Positions 1 to 8,130 of a DNA stretch of 45,708 nucleotides are shown piece by piece. The notes beneath the pieces are model-generated. The model ran no database searches. It was not told the origin of the DNA and was given only the letters and a program-made list of their open reading frames with translations. Position 1 is the first letter of the stretch. Each line of letters begins with the position of its first letter. A program made the position numbers and the translations under genes. This DNA is from Fischerella thermalis PCC 7521 (GTDB lineage Bacteria > Cyanobacteriota > Cyanobacteriia > Cyanobacteriales > Nostocaceae): the NCBI RefSeq assembly GCF_000317225.1, contig NZ_AJLL01000027.1, positions 1 to 45,708 of the forward strand, read 5' to 3'.

Positions 1-86
1 TGGACACAGATGGACACAGATGGATTATTCGTTAGCTCTTGAGTGGTGATTTCTAGCCATGATTTTACATTAAATATTAAGTTAAA

Positions 87-3000
87 GTGGTGGTAAATGT
101 GGTTAAGCAGGTTAAACAAGTCATTTTTGAAATAGGAGAGGGTTCTTTTGAGAGGGGATTTCCTGTCAAAGTGAGAATTGGTCAAGCTGGTAAGCCTCAT
201 ACTGCTGAGATTATCGGGAGATTACCACCTGCACCAGAATTTCCAACAATATACACTACATGGCAATCTATTTATGAAAAATTGCCAGCAAATTGGTTGA
301 TTATTATTCCTAAAAATCAGATTACAAACTTTTCTAGTAAAGATGCTTGTAATCAAGCTGCTCAAGCATTTCAAGATAGTTTTAATGCTTGGTTAAATCA
401 AGCGCCTGTTTTAGAAATAGAGCGACAATTATCAAGACAAATTGGAAATTCTGAAGATGTTCGGTTTATTTTACAGACTCAAGATTCATTACTGCGGAGA
501 TTACCTTGGCATTTGTGGGGTTTTTTCTCTACTAGCCATCCCCAAGCAGAAATAGTCATTAGTTCAGAATACGAACCATCAACAAAGCAACTGCAAATAC
601 CAGTCAAAGTTTTGGCAATTTTAGGTAGTAACCAGGAGATTAATCTCGAGCAAGATTTATATTTTCTCAAAAATTTACCAGGTGCAAAAGTTAAAGCATT
701 AATAGAACCTACACGCCGTCAACTAATTGAAAATTTGAGAACTCAACCTTGGGATATTTTATTTTTTGCCGGACATAGTATCAGTAAAGAGGGTGACTGT
801 TGGGGAGAAATTCAAATTAATGCCGACGAGAGTTATTTATCATTACGAAATTTACGTTACTCTCTTAGACATGCAGTCAGACAGGGATTAAAATTGGCAA
901 TTTTTAACTCTTGTGATGGATTGGGATTAGCACGCAATTTAGCTGATTTACGCATTCCTTACACAATAGTGATGCGAGAACCTGTACCTGATATTATTGC
1001 TCAGGAGTTTTTGAAATATTTTCTGACTGCATTTACTAGTGGTGAATCTTTATATGCGTCTGTAAATCAAGCACGGGAACGCCTATATGAGGAGTGGGAA
1101 AGGGACTACCCTTGTGCTTCTTGGCTACCTGTAATTTTTCAGAATCCAGCCGCAACGGAACTAAAATATCCCCGAATTATGAACTGGAAAGAAAAGGCTT
1201 ACCGAGCAGTTATTGTCACAGTTTCGCTGGGGTGTATTGGTGCAGTTTTGTGGCGTGGAGTTGATGACATTAATTTCCGTAATCGGTTTAGTGATGGCAA
1301 TAAAATTTTAGTGAAAACAGTTTCGACTGACTATAAAAAGCAAGGAGTGCAAGCATTATCATGGAAAAATTATAATCAAGCAGTTAGTAAATTCAAACTT
1401 TCTTTAAAACAAAAATCTAATGATCCGGAATCATTAATATATTTGAATAATGCCAAGATCGGCAATCAAGAAAAATTGACGATCGCAGTTGCAGTTCCCA
1501 TTGGTACGAATCCTGATGTCGCCCAGGAAATTTTGCGGGGTGTAGCACAAGCTCAAGATGAAATTAACCGTAGAGGTGGTATTGATGGTAAGTTACTTAA
1601 AGTTGAAATAGCCAACGATGATAACAATCCTACTATTGCTCAAAGGGTTGCTCACAGATTTGTTCAGAGTCAAAATATCTTAGCAGTAATCGGACATAAC
1701 AGTAGTGATGCTAGCGTCCCTGCTGCTAATATTTATCAAGCAGGAAAATTGGTGATGATTTCACCAACTAGTACTTCTCCATTGGTAACTAACCCCGAAA
1801 ACCGATCTGCTGGGAGTTATATCTACAGAACTGTAATTAGAAATGATGTCATTGCTGAAACTTTAGCCGAGTATGCAAAAAAAGAAGGCAAAACTCGCGT
1901 TGCTATCTGTCGTGATTCTCAAGCAAAAGATCAGTCTTATGAACCAGCAATAGCTTCAGCACTGAGTAAAAATGATATTCAGTTAATTGATATTCACTGC
2001 GATTTAGCAGCAAAGAATTTTCAGCCAGAATTTGCCATTGAACGTGCGCTCAAAGTGCAAGCAAATAGTATATTTCTCAATCCCCATGTTGACAGAATTG
2101 ACAAAGCTATAGAGATTGCTAAAGCTAATCAAGGCAAATTAATGCTTTTTGGCAGTCACAGTATGCAAACTCAAAAAACTCTTAAGGCTGGTAAAACTGT
2201 CAAAGGTTTAGTGATGGCTGTTTCTTGGCATACCGACGCTTCTGCTAATAAAAACTTTGTCAAAGATGCCTACAAACTTTGGAATGATCCAAATTCTATC
2301 ACTTGGCGCACAGCAAATGCCTACGATGCTACAAATGCGATCGCTCAAGCCCTAATCCAAAAAGATAACACCAGAGAAGGTATCCAACAAGCTTTATCTG
2401 GTGATTTTGCTCTAGAAGGTGCTACGGGAACTATACAATTTTCACCTTGGGGCGATCGCATCGGTACGGCGATGTTAGTGGAAGTCAAACCTGATGTACA
2501 AAATCCTAATAACTATAGTTTTGTACTGAAAGACTCTGTTTTTAATCGTATTAGCTTGGGAGACAAAATTTTATTTCAAGATACAAACCCCAGTAGCGAG
2601 AAAAAAGCAGGTATACAAGCTTTTGCAACAGAGAAATATGAGATGGCGATCGCATATCTTCAAAAATCTCTGCAAAATATGCCCAATGATCCCGAAACAC
2701 GCATATACTTACAAAATGCCCTTGCTGCTCGTCATGGCAAAGTTTTAAAAATTGCCGTCAGTGTCCCGATTGGTAGTAATCCCAATGTTGCCAGAGAAAT
2801 ACTTCAAGGTGTAGCTCAAGCTCAAGATGAAGTTAATAATAAAGGTGGTATTCAAGGATATTTGTTGCAGATAGAAATAGCAAATGACGATAACAATCCT
2901 GATATTGCCAGAAAAATTGCTAACTATTTTGTCAGCCACAAGCAAATTCTAGCAGTTATTGCTCATAATGCTTCCGATGCTTCTGTAGCAGCCTGTGAAA

Positions 3001-3809
3001 TTTATCAAAAAGGGAAATTAGTCAATATTTCTCCTACTAGCTTTTCGCTAAAATTATCGGGGTGTGGTTCCTATGTATTTCGCACTGCTCCCAATCTGCG
3101 TTTTTTGGCTGATTCTGTTTCTCACTATGCGATCGATGTTGCTGGTACAAAAAACTTGGCTATTTGTGTAGATGAAAAAGCTATAGATAATCAATCTTTT
3201 CGCGATGAATTTGCTTCTGCTACCATTGCCGGTGGTGGAAATATTGTGAATATTAGCTGTGATTTTTCTGCACCAGATTTTGATCCTCATAAAATTATTG
3301 TCGATGCAATTAGCAATGGTGCTGATGGCTTATTTTTAGCTCCCCATATTGATAGAATTAGTAAAGCTTTAGATTTAGCTAAAGCCAATCAAGGCAGACT
3401 CAGATTATTTGCCAGTACTTCACTATATACCTTACAAACTCTCCAGCAAGGAAAAGCTGATATTAATGGCTTAGTGTTGGCTGTTCCTTGGGAAGCGAGA
3501 AGAAATTTTGCAAGTGAATTTGCTAAGAACTCCCAGAAACTTTGGAATAGTTTAGTAACTTGGCGTTCTGCTACAAGTTATGATGCAACTATAGCTATAG
3601 TTAATGGTTTACAGCAAAGTAAAACTCGTAGTGGACTGCAAAAAGTCTTGCGTAATCCTAAATTTTCTGCTAATGGTGTAACTGGAAAAATTCAGTTTTT
3701 ACAATCAGGCGATCGCCCTATTAAAAATAAAAATGATATTGTCTTGGTGAAAATTCAACCAAGTCGTACATTTGCAAATCAATATGAATTTTTTCCTTTA
3801 TATCCTTAA
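87..3809 (+). CDS. CHAT-domain protein with one TM helix and two TPR/periplasmic-binding modules
   Basis: The N-terminal ~360 residues look like a CHAT (caspase-like) domain. The probable dyad is His230 in FFAGHS and Cys276 in FNSCDG. One hydrophobic helix lies at about 372-391, preceded by basic residues (MNWKEKAYR), which predicts a cytoplasmic N-terminus. Two homologous modules follow, each a TPR-like helical pair (about 413-456 and 838-880) and a LivK-type type I periplasmic binding domain (about 463-830 and 884-1240). Both binding domains share the PIGxNPxVAxEIL and ANDDNNPxIA stretches, so they arose by internal duplication. An in-frame stop lies just upstream, so the start must be GTG at 87, 90 or 99. 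I infer a membrane sensor coupling extracytoplasmic ligand binding to a cytoplasmic protease; substrate and ligand are unknown. A 10-base unit (tggacacaga) is repeated at positions 1-20 upstream. Confidence 0.85.
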   Translation: MVVNVVKQVKQVIFEIGEGSFERGFPVKVRIGQAGKPHTAEIIGRLPPAPEFPTIYTTWQSIYEKLPANWLIIIPKNQITNFSSKDACNQAAQAFQDSFNAWLNQAPVLEIERQLSRQIGNSEDVRFILQTQDSLLRRLPWHLWGFFSTSHPQAEIVISSEYEPSTKQLQIPVKVLAILGSNQEINLEQDLYFLKNLPGAKVKALIEPTRRQLIENLRTQPWDILFFAGHSISKEGDCWGEIQINADESYLSLRNLRYSLRHAVRQGLKLAIFNSCDGLGLARNLADLRIPYTIVMREPVPDIIAQEFLKYFLTAFTSGESLYASVNQARERLYEEWERDYPCASWLPVIFQNPAATELKYPRIMNWKEKAYRAVIVTVSLGCIGAVLWRGVDDINFRNRFSDGNKILVKTVSTDYKKQGVQALSWKNYNQAVSKFKLSLKQKSNDPESLIYLNNAKIGNQEKLTIAVAVPIGTNPDVAQEILRGVAQAQDEINRRGGIDGKLLKVEIANDDNNPTIAQRVAHRFVQSQNILAVIGHNSSDASVPAANIYQAGKLVMISPTSTSPLVTNPENRSAGSYIYRTVIRNDVIAETLAEYAKKEGKTRVAICRDSQAKDQSYEPAIASALSKNDIQLIDIHCDLAAKNFQPEFAIERALKVQANSIFLNPHVDRIDKAIEIAKANQGKLMLFGSHSMQTQKTLKAGKTVKGLVMAVSWHTDASANKNFVKDAYKLWNDPNSITWRTANAYDATNAIAQALIQKDNTREGIQQALSGDFALEGATGTIQFSPWGDRIGTAMLVEVKPDVQNPNNYSFVLKDSVFNRISLGDKILFQDTNPSSEKKAGIQAFATEKYEMAIAYLQKSLQNMPNDPETRIYLQNALAARHGKVLKIAVSVPIGSNPNVAREILQGVAQAQDEVNNKGGIQGYLLQIEIANDDNNPDIARKIANYFVSHKQILAVIAHNASDASVAACEIYQKGKLVNISPTSFSLKLSGCGSYVFRTAPNLRFLADSVSHYAIDVAGTKNLAICVDEKAIDNQSFRDEFASATIAGGGNIVNISCDFSAPDFDPHKIIVDAISNGADGLFLAPHIDRISKALDLAKANQGRLRLFASTSLYTLQTLQQGKADINGLVLAVPWEARRNFASEFAKNSQKLWNSLVTWRSATSYDATIAIVNGLQQSKTRSGLQKVLRNPKFSANGVTGKIQFLQSGDRPIKNKNDIVLVKIQPSRTFANQYEFFPLYP

Positions 3810-4573
3810 TGCCAATATAAAACTTTTTCCTTAACTAAATTGCGTCCATCACGAGAAACTCTCAGCATTTTCCGGTTGAGAAGATAACGAGTTTTACCTT
3901 TAATAGCAATATATTCACTATCTTCTGCTTTCGTAGAGGAATTGTAGTTTGACAATAATGGTAGAGTAATTATACTAGTTCCATTCTTAGTTAAAGCTAT
4001 ATAAGTATCTGGCATTTCTCTACCACAAATATACACAATATAGTTTTTGGTTGCAGCTTCTACAAAGGAAGTATTACCTTCAGGACAACCCTTCGTTAAA
4101 GATTGACCATCAGCTGCGATCGCATTATTAACTTTTTCTCTCAAAACAAGACTATTACGTTTACTAAATTTAGTTACTACTAATTCATAGGGTGTAACAG
4201 TATATATTACCCCAGTATCTTTAGCAAAGTAAGCTTCACCTACTTTATTACTAATAGGAATAATAATTTTACTGCCACTATTTTTATAAATTTGTACGTA
4301 ATATCCTAAAGAGCTTTTTTCGTCTCCTCTGCAAATATAAACATAATACTTATCTGTCTCAAAAATTCGCTTCGGTAGTAATTGTGCAGATGGACAAACT
4401 TGTTTTTGTGTTAGTTGTATCAGGGAATGATTCAAGTTACTTACTAATGTAGATTCCTTTTTAATTTCTGCTTGTGTCTTTGCCAAAGGAGAGAAAAATA
4501 ATAAGCAGCTGAGACTGACAAAGGCTAACTTCAAACTTCCTTTGTGATACAATCTGAATTGTAAAAAACTCAT
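3806..4573 (-). CDS. Secreted protein of unknown function
   Basis: I do not recognise this 255-residue protein. Residues 1-36 form a typical signal peptide: a basic start, then a hydrophobic core LKLAFVSLSCLLFFSPLA, then a polar region with a likely cut near AKTQA. The mature part has an internally repeated pattern: a Cys-Pro pair (CPSAQLL, CPEGNTS), then a YYVYICRG or NYIVYICGR strand, then a Tyr-rich strand. This suggests two related beta-rich halves with conserved cysteines. It is convergent with the CHAT receptor gene and the two stop codons overlap. No catalytic motif is visible. A periplasmic or exported location is inferred from the signal peptide alone. Confidence 0.65.
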   Translation of the reverse strand: MSFLQFRLYHKGSLKLAFVSLSCLLFFSPLAKTQAEIKKESTLVSNLNHSLIQLTQKQVCPSAQLLPKRIFETDKYYVYICRGDEKSSLGYYVQIYKNSGSKIIIPISNKVGEAYFAKDTGVIYTVTPYELVVTKFSKRNSLVLREKVNNAIAADGQSLTKGCPEGNTSFVEAATKNYIVYICGREMPDTYIALTKNGTSIITLPLLSNYNSSTKAEDSEYIAIKGKTRYLLNRKMLRVSRDGRNLVKEKVLYWH

Positions 4574-4703
4574 ATTTTTAAAATTTTAAACAGCAAAACT
4601 ACTGCCATTAACAACTAGTTATTGGCGTTAAAATATCAGTAGATTTGGATATTGCACCAGCTTTTCATCCCGCCCAGAAATAAATTTCTCGGCTAATAAC
4701 TAA

Positions 4704-4721
4704 AGTCTACTTAAGTAGACT
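4704..4721. repeat. 18-base perfect palindrome in degenerate hairpin element
   Basis: AGTCTACTTAAGTAGACT is self-complementary throughout. Just before it lie the hairpin AGAAATAAATTTCT (4677-4690) and the words GGCTAATAACTAAAGTC. The same order of motifs (AAATTxCT..GGCTAATA..AAAGTC hairpin) is found at 34429-34477, so this is probably a decayed copy of one dispersed element. Confidence 0.5.
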
Positions 4722-4865
4722 AAAAGACTTTGGACTTGTCTTTAGACGGGTTGAACTATAAGCCAAAAATCTTAATTCTTGGCGGACTCAATGAAAATGA
4801 AATCACCTTGGAAACATTCAGTGTTTTAACGGTTGCAAAGCTGGAATTATTATCCTACGAAAAAA

Positions 4866-4895
4866 AAGTCCAGAACAACAAAAAGCCCTGGACTT
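4866..4895. terminator. Bidirectional intrinsic terminator candidate
   Basis: The arms AAGTCCAG and CTGGACTT pair perfectly around a 14-base loop. The plus side is followed by ATTTATTTTTTT. The minus side is followed by a T-run (eight A on the plus strand before the stem). It lies ~180 bases downstream of the minus-strand operon ending at 5071 and could end that transcript. Confidence 0.55.
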
Positions 4896-5006
4896 ATTTA
4901 TTTTTTTAAAAATCTAATTCTTAAATAAAGTTATTGTTATGGTTAGTGGTTGATTGTTGTTTGTTGATTGGTAGTTGTTGTAGAGACGTGCCATGCTCTA
5001 CAGTGG

Positions 5007-5071
5007 TTAGTAGTTAGTAGTTAGTGGTTAATAATTATTTCTCTACTCCCCACCTCCCCACCTCCCCACCT
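5007..5071. repeat. Short tandem repeats TTAGTAG and CCCCACCT
   Basis: Two full copies and one variant copy of TTAGTAG occupy 5007-5027. Three perfect copies of CCCCACCT occupy 5048-5071. The second array reaches the stop codon region of the SRPBCC gene. Such heptamer and octamer arrays are common between genes of filamentous cyanobacteria. Confidence 0.7.
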
Positions 5072-5520
5072 CATCTTCCCTCACACTCCCGTCTGGTGAT
5101 GTGATGGCGATAGCGAAACATTGCTTCCAGTTGTACATTCACCAACCAGCCACCCAGAAATTCCACTGGATCTCCACCAGGTAAAGAAAAAGAAACTTCA
5201 TCAGTCAACCTAGTTTTACCATTTTCCGGTTCAAATCGATGCCGATGCACCCAATAATCGAAGGGACCAGATATTTGTTCATCGGTAAATAAATGAAATT
5301 CTTCGTATTCGGTATGACGTGCTAACCAGCGCAAAGGTAATGGTCCGAGAAAAAGACGAAATTCCGTCACAGCACCCACACCCAACCCTCCCTCACGACG
5401 CATGACTTGTACAGGTTGCCAAGGTGGAGTTAGCATTTGTAAAACATCTGGTCTTTCATGAAATCGCCACACAACCTCTACCGGTGCATCAATTACTGAG
5501 GAGTATTTAAAGTCCAGCAT
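5071..5520 (-). CDS. SRPBCC (START/polyketide-cyclase-like) family protein
   Basis: The protein begins MLDFKYSSVIDAPVEVVW, the typical first strand and helix of SRPBCC hydrophobic-ligand-binding proteins. It continues with RWLARHTEYEE, FDYWVHRHRFEP and a C-terminal helix with QLEAMFRYRHH, like the cyanobacterial cell-division-inhibitor-like or cyclase-like SRPBCC group. Length is 149 residues, normal for one domain. ATG at 5520 is chosen because GAGG lies nine bases upstream; an in-frame GTG at 5541 would add seven residues and overlap the previous gene. It is the last gene of a minus-strand run with the CPXCG and radical SAM genes. The ligand is unknown. Confidence 0.75.
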   Translation of the reverse strand: MLDFKYSSVIDAPVEVVWRFHERPDVLQMLTPPWQPVQVMRREGGLGVGAVTEFRLFLGPLPLRWLARHTEYEEFHLFTDEQISGPFDYWVHRHRFEPENGKTRLTDEVSFSLPGGDPVEFLGGWLVNVQLEAMFRYRHHITRRECEGR

Positions 5521-5537
5521 TGGGAACAACCTCAAAT

Positions 5538-5726
5538 TCACCCTTCATATTCAGTATCAATTTCAATATCCAGAGTCTCTTCATCAACACGGATATATAA
5601 AATATTGGGACGACAGCAAACCTGACAATCTTCCACATAAGATTGTTGTCCCCCTCCACTCAAGTCAACAAAAGTCAGATTTGTTTCCCCACAATAAGCA
5701 CAATAAAACTCTGCTGTAGTTTGCAT
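5538..5726 (-). CDS. CPXCG-motif cysteine-rich small protein
   Basis: This 62-residue protein has the motif YCAYCGE near the N-terminus and CQVCCRPN about 22 residues later, a four-cysteine zinc-ribbon arrangement. An acidic tail rich in Asp and Glu follows. This matches the small bacterial family known as CPXCG motif-containing cysteine-rich proteins (Cys_rich_CPXG). The role of the family is not known; zinc binding is inferred from the cysteine spacing. It sits 52 bases after the radical SAM gene and 17 bases before the SRPBCC start, so the three are probably cotranscribed. Confidence 0.8.
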   Translation of the reverse strand: MQTTAEFYCAYCGETNLTFVDLSGGGQQSYVEDCQVCCRPNILYIRVDEETLDIEIDTEYEG

Positions 5727-5778
5727 CTATCAATTTTAGATTTAGATTGCTAATTGCCAATGAATAACTTTCTTATCA

Positions 5779-7428
5779 TTAACCGTTAGCAGTTAGCAAT
5801 TGCTCAGATGGTTTAAACTGACTTGTAGCTTCTGCCAGATGCTTTTGCAGGGTAGACTGTGGTAAAGACCCATGTAAATGATGCCAAGGTAAGACTTGCT
5901 CAGTTGACCAATTAGCATGAACATAGAAATCTAAGTCAGGTAGTTTCCCTTTCAGTTCCTTAAAAGCACGTTTGTAGCTACCCAGAGAATCCCCAAAGTT
6001 GCGCGTAAGTTCCAGTAAGTGTGATAACCTGCGATCGCCCCTTGATATCAAAGCTTGAATTATGGACCAATTGTAACTTTCCGGGCGAAAATCTATCCCT
6101 TGGGGTTTGAGCTGTTTTTGTAATAACTGTAACCGCTTTTCTGCTTGACGATTCACCCCAAACCATTGAAACGGCGTATGCGACTTAGGTACAAAGGTAC
6201 TGCATCCCAATGTTAACCGTAAACCGGGAGCAGCTTTTTTGATCTCGCGCATCATTGCGACAGTAGCATCCAAATCCTCAGCTTCCTCCCCAGGAACCCC
6301 TACCATTCCGTAGAGTTTCAAACCTGTTAATCCGCCAGCTTTAGCATTTACTGCTGCTTGGATGATCTCGTCGTTATGCAACTTTTTATTAATGATTTGC
6401 CGTAATCTTTCCGAACCACTTTCTACAGCAATAGTCAGAGATTTAGTATCACGTTTCGCCAAAGTTTGCGCTAACTCTACCGTCACAGTATTAGTTCGCA
6501 CCGAAGCAATACTCAACCGCACATTATCGTATTTTGGTTGACTAATATAATCTAATAAATTCTCAAACTCAGGATGTTGAGTCACTGAAGCACCCAATAA
6601 TCCCAGCCGATTTGTCACAGCTAAACCTCTTTCAATCGCTGGGATTAATGACTCTTCTATACTCGCGGTTCTAAAAGGTAAAGTGAGATAACTTGCCAAA
6701 CAGAAACGACACATTTCTGGACAACTTCTCACCACTTCTACCATATAAATATTGTCCCAAGCTGCCTTCTGGGTGACTACCGTTGAAGCTGATAAAACGT
6801 TGCCACGATAAGTTTGCTTTTGGACTACAGTTGGAATTTCTGATGAAGTTGGACTAATAAACTTAATTGCACCATCGCCACTATTATATTCAACTTCATA
6901 TAAACTTGGAACATAAATTCCTGACACTTGTGCCAGTGCTTTTAATTGAGTTTTTCGGTCAGCATTTCTCACAGCTTTATAAGCATCAATAAAATTACCA
7001 AGCAGATTTTCGCCATCTCCCAAAAGAATGACATCAAAAAAATCTGCAAAGGGTTCTGGGTTAGCAGTGAGGACAGGTCCACCACCAAAAACAATGGGAT
7101 GATGATCATCACGAGCAGCCGTGCGGATCGGAACTTCTAAAAATTCCAGTAAATTCAAAATATTCACATAATCCAGTTCCCAAGAAACAGAAAAGCCGAA
7201 TAACTCTGGTTCTTTGGGAAGTGATTCATGCATATCAGTAAACAGGCGACTCACCTGTACATCTGCACGCATAGCCAAAGTCGCCCATACTACCTGATAG
7301 CCAAGACTAGTTATACCTACCGTATACTCATTGGGAAAGGCAAAGATTGTGGAAACAGCGTTAGTTTCAGGAGTAGCAGGAGTAAATAAAAAGCGTTCGG
7401 CAGAAAAAACAGATGATGTCACAGGCAA
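5779..7428 (-). CDS. Radical SAM protein with B12-binding-like N-terminal region
   Basis: The 549-residue protein carries SCPEMCRFCLA, the Cx3Cx2C cluster motif of radical SAM enzymes, near residue 235. The N-terminal ~200 residues resemble a B12-binding-like Rossmann domain (FGFSVSWELDY, HPIVFGGGPVLTANP, DVILLGDGE). The DxHxxG cobalamin-ligand motif is not visible. Later signature stretches include ASVRTNTV, IAVESGSERLRQ and LKLYGMVGVPGE. It resembles the TIGR03960-type radical SAM proteins found widely in cyanobacteria. The substrate is unknown. No ATG is available: the frame opens with TTG at 7428, and GTG two codons later is equally possible. The SemiSWEET gene ends 20 bases upstream. Confidence 0.8.
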   Translation of the reverse strand: MPVTSSVFSAERFLFTPATPETNAVSTIFAFPNEYTVGITSLGYQVVWATLAMRADVQVSRLFTDMHESLPKEPELFGFSVSWELDYVNILNLLEFLEVPIRTAARDDHHPIVFGGGPVLTANPEPFADFFDVILLGDGENLLGNFIDAYKAVRNADRKTQLKALAQVSGIYVPSLYEVEYNSGDGAIKFISPTSSEIPTVVQKQTYRGNVLSASTVVTQKAAWDNIYMVEVVRSCPEMCRFCLASYLTLPFRTASIEESLIPAIERGLAVTNRLGLLGASVTQHPEFENLLDYISQPKYDNVRLSIASVRTNTVTVELAQTLAKRDTKSLTIAVESGSERLRQIINKKLHNDEIIQAAVNAKAGGLTGLKLYGMVGVPGEEAEDLDATVAMMREIKKAAPGLRLTLGCSTFVPKSHTPFQWFGVNRQAEKRLQLLQKQLKPQGIDFRPESYNWSIIQALISRGDRRLSHLLELTRNFGDSLGSYKRAFKELKGKLPDLDFYVHANWSTEQVLPWHHLHGSLPQSTLQKHLAEATSQFKPSEQLLTANG

Positions 7429-7448
7429 TAATTTCAGAAATAAAATGT

Positions 7449-7703
7449 TTATCCATATCTAATTTTAAGCCATAAAATTATCATGTTAAAAATTAAAGTT
7501 ATAAAATTAGCTAAAATAATCGCCAAATCCTGACGAAAAATTCCATATAACAACCATAAAAAAATACCGATAATAAAAGTAATCAACATCGTATAAGAAA
7601 CATCTTTTGCTGATTTTGATTGCCAAGTCTTCAGCATTTGTGGCAAGAAAGCGCTAGTGGTAAGCGTAGCGGCAGCTAATCCTAAAATAGTGAGAAAATC
7701 CAT
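7449..7703 (-). CDS. SemiSWEET-family (MtN3/PQ-loop) sugar transporter
   Basis: The 84-residue protein has three hydrophobic helices in the order expected for one bacterial SemiSWEET unit. The first carries the PQ-loop motif LPQMLKTWQSKSAKDVS, the second runs from SYTMLITFIIGIFLWLLYG and the third ends the protein. Family members work as dimers in the cytoplasmic membrane and move small sugars down their gradient. It is the first gene of the minus-strand run leading to the radical SAM gene. A metabolic link between the two is not evident. Confidence 0.85.
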   Translation of the reverse strand: MDFLTILGLAAATLTTSAFLPQMLKTWQSKSAKDVSYTMLITFIIGIFLWLLYGIFRQDLAIILANFITLIFNMIILWLKIRYG

Positions 7704-7897
7704 AGATTAGATGCATCATATTTAGTTAAATATATCCACTTATTATATCAATATTAACTATTATAAAATCTATCTCAACCAAATTATTTTTAACACTTTA
7801 TCAGTGTTAATCATGTGTTCCATGAGTGTTCGCTTTTCTCTACCCATCCAAATACAAACCGCTATATCTTAAAATCCAATACAGTTAGTGTTAGTAC

Positions 7898-7967
7898 TCT
7901 TGGTGTCTTAGTGTCTTAGTGGTTTCAAGATAATCTTTTTCACCACCAAGACACCAAGACACCAAGA
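7898..7967. repeat. Inverted repeat with 26-base arms made of CACCAAGA-like units
   Basis: Bases 7898-7923 pair with 7942-7967 in 24 of 26 positions, with an 18-base loop. Each arm is itself a degenerate tandem repeat (ACACCAAG on the right arm). In RNA the two mismatches would be G-U pairs on one strand. A related unit (CTTCGTGTCTTTGTGGTG) occurs near 18645. Confidence 0.65.
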
Positions 7968-8082
7968 CAAACTTTCACTGTAAATCGTAGTAGACATGGA
8001 GTGTCTACAGTCCAGGGTACACCGTGCAAGGCGATGCACACAGACTCTGGGTTAAAAAACAATATATTTATTAGTAAATAGA

Positions 8083-8113
8083 AAAACCCGGCTGATAAAA
8101 TCAACCGAGTTTT
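8083..8113 (-). terminator. Intrinsic terminator of the M16 peptidase operon
   Basis: Read on the minus strand, AAAACTCGGTTGAT and ATCAGCCGGGTTTT pair, with G-U wobble, around a three-base loop and run into a T-tract. It lies 17 bases beyond the stop of the second M16 gene, the expected place for its terminator. Confidence 0.6.
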
Positions 8114-8130
8114 CATGATAGTTAATCAAT

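Larger units (their letters stand above)
4574..5070. other. Intergenic region with hairpin element, terminator and short tandem repeats
   Basis: This 497-bp gap has no convincing gene. It contains a degenerate copy of the hairpin-rich element seen intact near 34.5 kb (about 4648-4790, including a perfect 18-base palindrome at 4704-4721), a bidirectional terminator-like hairpin (4866-4895), a TTAGTAG heptamer array and a CCCCACCT array that runs into the end of the next gene. Confidence 0.6.
7704..8130. other. Intergenic region with long inverted repeat and M16 operon terminator
   Basis: No gene is seen in this 427-bp gap. The AT-rich first 150 bases upstream of the SemiSWEET start probably hold its promoter. 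The rest holds a 26-bp-stem inverted repeat built of CACCAAGA units and a terminator for the M16 peptidase operon. Confidence 0.5.
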
